Of a stretch of DNA of 64,000 nt, positions 60,001-64,000 are shown one piece after another. The DNA comes from Hemibagrus wyckioides (Eukaryota > Chordata > Actinopteri > Siluriformes > Bagridae), in contig NC_080734.1 of NCBI RefSeq assembly GCF_019097595.1, positions 3,471,892 through 3,535,891 of the forward strand, read 5' to 3'. A program made the position numbers and the translations under genes. The notes below the pieces were generated by a model. That model saw only the letters and a list, made by a program, of their open reading frames with translations. It did no database searches and had not been told where the DNA came from. Positions within the stretch are counted from its first letter, which is position 1. Each line of letters opens with the position of its first letter.

Positions 60001-61720
60001 TCGTTGTAAAAGAATTGTGATTTCTGACACTGTAATTCTAGCATTTGGACAAAAATTGACCATTCTTTTGTGTGACTGTTTTGGTGTATTGATAGTGTAA
60101 AGGGTTTAATTAATCAGAATGTCAGTGAGCATGAGGCAGCGGCGCATACGCAGGGTTTCGTGACTAGCGAGTGGACTCTAGGCGGTGATTTAAGTGCTAT
60201 CATTCACATTTGACACTAGATCTGAACTTCTGCACCCACCACAAGCCGTGTATGAACGGAGCCACGTGCATGAACACCGGGCAGGGCAGCTACACGTGCA
60301 CGTGCAGACCGGGCTACACCGGGGTCAACTGTGAGCTGGAGGTGCGTCACTGCGACAGCAACCCGTGCAGGAACCGAGGACACTGCGTGGTGAGTTGTGC
60401 ACACTGCTGCTCATGTGTGAAGATTAACACGCTAATAGAGCGGGTCTGCTAACAGTCGTGTCTCTCGCAGGAGCTGGATAACGGCTACACGTGCACGTGT
60501 CTGCCAGGGTTCGAGGGCACACACTGCGAGCACAGCCTCCTGACCTGCGCAGACATGCCCTGCTTTCAGGGAGGGAAGTGCCACGAGAGAGATAACGGAC
60601 GCAGCTATCTGTGTGACTGCCCTAAAGGATACACCGGACTCAACTGTGAGAAGAGAGTGGACAAGTGTACCACTCTGCCCTGCGCTAATGGTACGTCCCG
60701 TCCCCACCTGCTGTCTGTGTTTGTGTGTGTTTACCTGTGTGTAACTGAACACCCGCTGCTCCACAGGTGGGGCGTGTGTGATCCTGGCTGGCGTCCGTAT
60801 GTGCAGCTGTCGAGCAGGATTTACAGGCCAGCGCTGCGAGATCAACATCAACGACTGCTCCTCCAACCCCTGCGCTAACGGCGGCACCTGTCACGATGGC
60901 GTCAACGAATACACCTGCTCGTGCGCTCCGGGGTTCTCCGGACGGAGCTGCGAGTTCCACAGCGCCCCCTGCTCGTCGGAGAACGGCTGCCCGAACTCAG
61001 TCATCACGAATCCCGTGCACCAGAATGACCAGTCTGGGGACAAATTCCAGTGGGCCGCCATGTCCCTGGGCGTAGGTTTGGTCGCTCTGCTCGTGCTGGT
61101 GTGTATGGTGGCATTCTCTCTGCGTCACATTCACCGGCAAGCAGCGGCCGAAAGGACTCACGATGCCATGAACAACCAGTCGGACACGCAGAGGGACAAC
61201 CTGATCCCGACGTCGCAGCTCAAGAACACCAACAAGAAGGTGGACCTGGAGGTGGACTGCGGTCAGGAGAAGTCGAATTACATCCTTAAGAACTACCATC
61301 TGGACTACAACTCCACAAAAGAGTTTAAAGAAAGACAGACGCAAGAGGATAAAAGTCACAAGTATGAAAAGTGTTTAGAAGATAAAATACCGTTGAGTAG
61401 AATGTACAGGTGAGTCCAGGAGACGCTTAAATAAAGAAAAAATAAATAAATCCTCTTTCACGATTTTCCTTCTTAACACCGATCTTTGTGTGCAGTGAAA
61501 AGCCGGAGTGTAGGATATCGACGATATGTTCCCCGAGAGACTCCATGTACCAGTCTGTGTTTGTAATAGCGGAGGAGAGAAGTGAATGCGTCATAGCAAC
61601 CGAGGTGAGAACGACTGAACGAACAAAACCGGGGGAAAAAACGACATGGGATTTATTCTTGAATACGTCCGAGCGATGACTCGAATTCTAATTGTGTGTT
61701 TTCTTTTGTTTCAGGTATAA
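53269..61720 (+). CDS. dll4: Delta-like protein 4, Notch ligand (11 exons, 657 aa)
   Basis: Joined exons: 53269-53322, 54111-54368, 54556-54613, 55258-55521, 58879-58939, 59156-59286, 60220-60389, 60471-60690, 60767-61409, 61496-61604, 61715-61720; total 1,974 nt. All ten introns are GT/AG and all phases join without a stop. The product is a single-pass membrane ligand that binds Notch on neighbouring cells; Dll4 is known for arterial specification and restraint of sprouting. Visible domains: signal peptide 1-18 or a few residues more, MNNL about 21-105, DSL about 165-209 (six Cys, with FGHYTC and GWKGEYC), EGF 1-7 about 213-470, a remnant of EGF 8 (Cys474, Cys480), membrane helix about 501-524 and a 133-residue tail ending in ATEV, a PDZ ligand. 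The start has a good context (A at -3, G at +4). dll4 rather than deltaC/D is favoured by the exon 2-4 sequence and by the EGF spacing, which match Dll4 as I know it; a formal tree was not possible. Confidence 0.95.
53408..53446. repeat. (AAT)n tract in dll4 intron 1
   Basis: About 13 AAT units. The rest of intron 1 (53323-54110) holds short TG tracts (53618-53690) and nothing else recognised. Confidence 0.95.
54111..54368 (+). CDS. dll4: dll4 coding exon 2 (MNNL domain)
   Basis: Encodes residues 19-104, beginning [19 protein letters not shown], the N-terminal Notch-ligand C2-like domain with paired Cys ([13 protein letters not shown]). The acceptor ATCTAG has a weak pyrimidine tract. Donor CCG|GTAAGA; phase 0. 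Confidence 0.93.
54556..54613 (+). CDS. dll4: dll4 coding exon 3
   Basis: A 58-nt exon encoding [19 protein letters not shown], the conserved end of the MNNL region. Acceptor CTCTTAG, donor TAG|GTAAGT. It leaves one base for the next codon. Confidence 0.93.
54800..55080 (+). promoter_or_regulatory. dll4: candidate dll4 intron-3 arterial enhancer
   Basis: Intron 3 contains a perfect RBPJ site CGTGGGAA (54921-54928), a weaker CATGGGAA (55037-55044), ETS-type sites ACTTCCT (54899-54905) and TTTCCTGT (54985-54992), and two AAGGAAA cores (55064-55077). ACAAT SOX cores lie at 54829 and 54891. The block is complex, unlike the adjoining TA repeat. An enhancer in DLL4 intron 3 that uses ETS, SOXF and RBPJ is established for mammals and zebrafish. 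Orthology of this block is inferred from its place and motif set. Confidence 0.7.
55150..55206. repeat. (TA)n tract in dll4 intron 3
   Basis: About 28 TA units, ending some 50 bp before the exon 4 acceptor. Confidence 0.96.
55258..55521 (+). CDS. dll4: dll4 coding exon 4 (DSL domain)
   Basis: Encodes residues 124-211 and part of 212. The DSL domain ([12 protein letters not shown] ... [10 protein letters not shown]) contacts Notch EGF 11-12 in related ligands. Acceptor CCCACAG, donor AAC|GTAAGC. Confidence 0.95.
57029..57110. repeat. (TG)n and (GA)n tracts in dll4 intron 4
   Basis: About 17 TG units (57031-57064) are followed after a short GC-rich gap by GA units (57087-57110). Confidence 0.95.
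57120..57310 (+). promoter_or_regulatory. dll4: CpG-rich complex block in dll4 intron 4
   Basis: About 190 bp with many CpGs (for example CACGCGCCGCGCTAATCGCA) in an otherwise AT-rich intron. It carries a SOX-type CATTGTG (57197-57203), AACAAT (57253-57258) and CAGCTG E-boxes. It may be an intronic enhancer or a conserved element; no direct evidence of activity exists in the sequence. Confidence 0.3.
58879..58939 (+). CDS. dll4: dll4 coding exon 5 (EGF 1 start)
   Basis: A 61-nt exon encoding [20 protein letters not shown] and the split Val codon; first half of EGF 1. Acceptor TTTCACAG, donor GTGT|GTAAGT. Confidence 0.93.
59156..59286 (+). CDS. dll4: dll4 coding exon 6 (EGF 1-2)
   Basis: Encodes [10 protein letters not shown] through GWGGLFCDQ, completing EGF 1 and EGF 2. 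Acceptor GGTGCAG, donor AAG|GTGAGT. Confidence 0.94.
59700..59970. repeat. AGGAACC-rich repeat in dll4 intron 6
   Basis: About ten loose copies of GCAGGAACCRTTTTCTAAA / AAAGAACCTCATT type units, about 25-30 bp apart. The rest of intron 6 (59287-60219) includes a C-rich run near 59395-59425. It resembles the GGTTC/GAACC families seen outside the gene. Confidence 0.65.
60220..60389 (+). CDS. dll4: dll4 coding exon 7 (EGF 3 and part of 4)
   Basis: Encodes [17 protein letters not shown] and the following [13 protein letters not shown], then the first half of EGF 4. Acceptor CACTAG, donor GTG|GTGAGT; phase 0. Confidence 0.95.
60471..60690 (+). CDS. dll4: dll4 coding exon 8 (EGF 4-6)
   Basis: Completes EGF 4 ([13 protein letters not shown]), encodes EGF 5 and starts EGF 6 ([12 protein letters not shown]). 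The downstream intron is only 76 bp. Acceptor CTCGCAG, donor ATG|GTACGT. Confidence 0.95.
60767..61409 (+). CDS. dll4: dll4 coding exon 9 (EGF 6-7, membrane helix, tail)
   Basis: The largest exon. It encodes the end of EGF 6, EGF 7 ([15 protein letters not shown]), the eroded EGF 8 linker, the membrane helix ([20 protein letters not shown]) and a Lys-rich tail suitable for ubiquitin-driven endocytosis known in Delta ligands. Acceptor CTCCACAG, donor CAG|GTGAGT. Confidence 0.95.
61496..61604 (+). CDS. dll4: dll4 coding exon 10 (C-terminal tail)
   Basis: Encodes the end of the tail, closing with [17 protein letters not shown]. Acceptor TGTGCAG, donor GAG|GTGAGA; phase 0. Confidence 0.94.
61715..61720 (+). 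CDS. dll4: dll4 coding exon 11 (Val and stop only)
   Basis: The last exon contributes only GTA TAA after acceptor TTTCAG. It adds the final Val of the ATEV PDZ ligand. This arrangement is typical of Delta genes. Confidence 0.88.
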   Translation, partial: V

Positions 61721-62755
61721 ACACCATAACCGGAGGTCACAGAAGATGGAAGATGGGACGATCCGAGGGGAAAAAAACACAATCAAAGCAGAAATTTTCT
61801 GGATTGTTTACAAAAAATAAAAAGAACTGAAAGACTGGATGATTTTTTTGTGATGTCCACTGCTGCTCTGGGAAACTTGAGGACGCAATAGATGAAGTTT
61901 GCTTTCGGTGTACAGACGTCGTGTACAGTCCTGGACGCTGTCGTTTTTTGTTTTATTTTTTTGACCCCTACGGTATGGTTTTATAGTTTTTCCCAGTCGA
62001 GCTTGTAAGGAAGGGGAAAAAAAGCAGGACTTACACTGACTGCACTGCAGGAGGACCATAGGGGGGAAAAAGGCTTTGGCACTGAGACGTGGCCCCTCCC
62101 CACATGGATGGAGTGAGCGCTCTCTCTCTCTCTCTCTCTCTCACTATCATGTGGTAATCACAGACACGTCATCTGCCAACTAATCACATCGAAGGTGCCA
62201 GGGACTTCCAAACCTTCACGCCAGCATCATTGCCCGCTATGCAAAAAAGGAAAGGAAAAAAAAAAGAAGCACGGATTAGAGGAGAGATGGATGAGGAATC
62301 ATCACAGCCTCTTCCATCCGAATCACGAGGAAATGAATGTCTGTACAAAACAAATCATATCAAGACTGTATTTTTTTTTCTTTCTCCAAGATTGTATGCA
62401 GCCCAAATTTCACAAAAAAGCCTTAAAAGGAAGGAGACGGACGGGACCGCGTTATCGTGGGATTCGTGGAAAATAAAACAGGAGTCGATGCAATCAAGGA
62501 CCAGCGTGTAGCAGCAGCAGCAGGGATCGGAGAGACTGGAAAATAAAACTCAAGTGACTGCACACCAACCACTGACTGCCTATAAATTTAGACCAATAAT
62601 GTAATTTTTAAGAAAAAAAATGATTATTTGCAGAGTTAATTTAATTACGACACACTGCTCTTTATATGTTTTATACTATTATTTTTTTGTATATAATGCA
62701 TATTTATAAAAAAAACACACACAAACTGAAGAATAAAAAAAAAATAATTCTTTCA
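61721..62755 (+). other. dll4: dll4 3' UTR
   Basis: About 1 kb of non-coding sequence after the stop, with AATAAA at 61816-61821, 62472-62477, 62542-62547 and 62732-62737. The last, in an AT-rich context followed by a GT/T-rich stretch (62755-62780), is the most likely poly(A) signal, but earlier ones could be used. A TC tract lies at about 62117-62141. Confidence 0.6.
62732..62737 (+). terminator. dll4: probable dll4 poly(A) signal
   Basis: A canonical AATAAA at the end of the AT-rich 3' UTR with T/GT-rich sequence downstream. Three upstream AATAAA copies are alternatives. Confidence 0.5.
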
Positions 62756-62759
62756 TGCC

Positions 62760-64000
62760 TTTGTTTTTGATTTTGATATAGAGATATATATTTATTTTTT
62801 TTATTTCTCTTCAAAAAACAAAAAAATCCCTTGCACCCTGTCACCCCCCCTTCACTTGGCTTGAAAATTGGCTTGAAATTTAAATCCGTTGCCTCGGCTA
62901 CCGGCCCCTCGAGCTGGCGAAGTGCGGGGAGCGAAACAGATGCCCCCGGGGTGCAACCCTGCTCCGCCATAAAAACAGCGGCATATGCCACCCCTCTTGC
63001 TCTCGGCCAGCTCCACGTGGCGAACGCTGCGGCTATAAAGCGCTCACATGCACGTGGCTTTCGGCGCCAAACAGCCCTGGCCTCGGAGTGGGGTAGGGTG
63101 TGTGTGTGTGTGTGTGTGTGAGAGTGTGTGGGGGGTTAAAAAGGAGATACGGTGCTGCTGCTCCCCCTCCTGTTTCCCGTAACCCGTAACAAAAGACAGA
63201 GGCCGAGCCGCGCATGTGGTCGTGTCCCGCACAGATGGGCTTCAGGGCGAAGCTGGCACCGCTAACAAAACGCTAAATAGCTACGGGCTTTGAGAAAAAA
63301 AAAAAGTTTAATTGAGCAATCTGGAGCTTGAACCCGGGATTATTTATTGTGGCTTTTTCCATACGGGTGGCACAGGGTCACCTGGGGCTCCACTTAACTG
63401 AGGAAAGGCCAGAAAGGTCGTCTGGTCCACAGGGAGGAAATTTATGTCCTCCATTAGCAGAGACGTCTGAGAAAGATGTCTACACGTGTGTCAAAGACGT
63501 GACGAACACCTGAACACCTGAGGCTTACTTTTTCCGTCTGGAAATGATTCACTAGGTCCAGAGTTGAGCTGGACTGAGCAGAGGGTCCAGGATGTACACG
63601 ACTCGGGGGATTAGTTATTTATTAGTTATTATTTACACCACCATCAGCAGTAACACACACACACACACACACTGCGTCATCAGTGTGAAAAGAATGCTCG
63701 AAAAGCAACAACGCTTCCGTCACATAACACTCGTTATCGTAGAAATTAGTCATGTGGTAAAGCTTTCGACCTGCAACCTGTTACACTGAGTCTGTGTGTG
63801 TGTGTGTGTGTGTCGCTCTTTGGCCTCAGGGTCTCCATCACATGGCCAGGCATTCTCATTGTGTTATAATCACAGCATCCTGTTTGTGACCTAGTGACAT
63901 CATTTCCTGCTTCCTTTCTGATTAAAAAATGCAGAACATGCCGGTGCAGGACAAGCGCTTTTCTCACGCATCGTATTTGTTGTTGTTGTTGTTGTTCTTG
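62760..64000. other. dll4 3' flank
   Basis: No coding exon is seen. Complex stretches at 62,855-63,090 and 63,220-63,440 stand out from the simple-repeat background. TG/CA tracts lie at 63097-63120, 63654-63672 and 63796-63812, and a GTT run at 63977-63996. Confidence 0.4.

Noticed and set aside
53269..61720. Assignment to deltaC, deltaD or Dll1
   Set aside because: The exon 2-4 sequence, the EGF count and the tail fit Dll4 better, although a phylogenetic tree would be needed to settle it formally.

Overview
The window is vertebrate nuclear DNA, almost certainly from a teleost fish. It has GT/AG introns, very high microsatellite and minisatellite content, decayed Tc1-type and TIR-type transposons, and one spliced gene that reads clearly as the Notch ligand Delta-like 4 (dll4). 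The genus cannot be fixed from sequence alone; repeat style suggests an otophysan such as a catfish, but this is a weak guess.

Layout: positions 1-52,600 are a gene-free 5' flank. It is made of unique, unrecognised intergenic DNA broken up by tandem arrays: a 33-bp minisatellite (0.65-1.47 kb), a GA tract (2.3-2.7 kb), a degenerate roughly 23-bp minisatellite (5.0-5.9 kb), a degenerate GGTTC/GAACC tandem family (7.0-8.6 kb), a 4.2-kb array of a 14-bp unit (12.7-16.9 kb), a CCAT array (17.0-17.4 kb), a several-kb domain rich in GCTAGC/GCTAAC words (18-23 kb), a TG-based array (27.9-28.4 kb), a very large 8.7-kb array of a 13-bp unit with an optional 4-bp spacer (35.0-43.7 kb) and a 2.6-kb pentanucleotide array (48.3-50.9 kb). 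Transposon remnants lie between them: a Tc1/mariner-like TIR element (10.4 kb), a TTA-flanked TIR element (21.7-22.3 kb), a folded-back Tc1 copy carrying a transposase C-terminus (24.1-24.9 kb), a SINE-like repeat (25.3 kb) and several members of a family ending in CACTGGAGACTCCTTC.

Positions 52,640-62,755 hold dll4 on the + strand: a TATA-box promoter, a 5' UTR of about 470 nt with one tiny uORF, 11 coding exons (1,974 nt, 657 residues) and a 3' UTR of about 1 kb. All ten introns have GT/AG ends and all exon phases join. The protein has a signal peptide, MNNL domain, DSL domain, seven full EGF repeats, an eroded eighth EGF, one membrane helix and a cytoplasmic tail ending in ATEV. Intron 3 has a cluster of RBPJ, ETS and SOX motifs at the place where an arterial enhancer is known in other vertebrates. 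Intron 4 has a CpG-rich block with SOX motifs. Positions 62,760-64,000 are 3' intergenic sequence with some complex, possibly conserved stretches.

Long open reading frames elsewhere (up to about 1,280 codons) are by-products of stop-free tandem repeats and are not genes.
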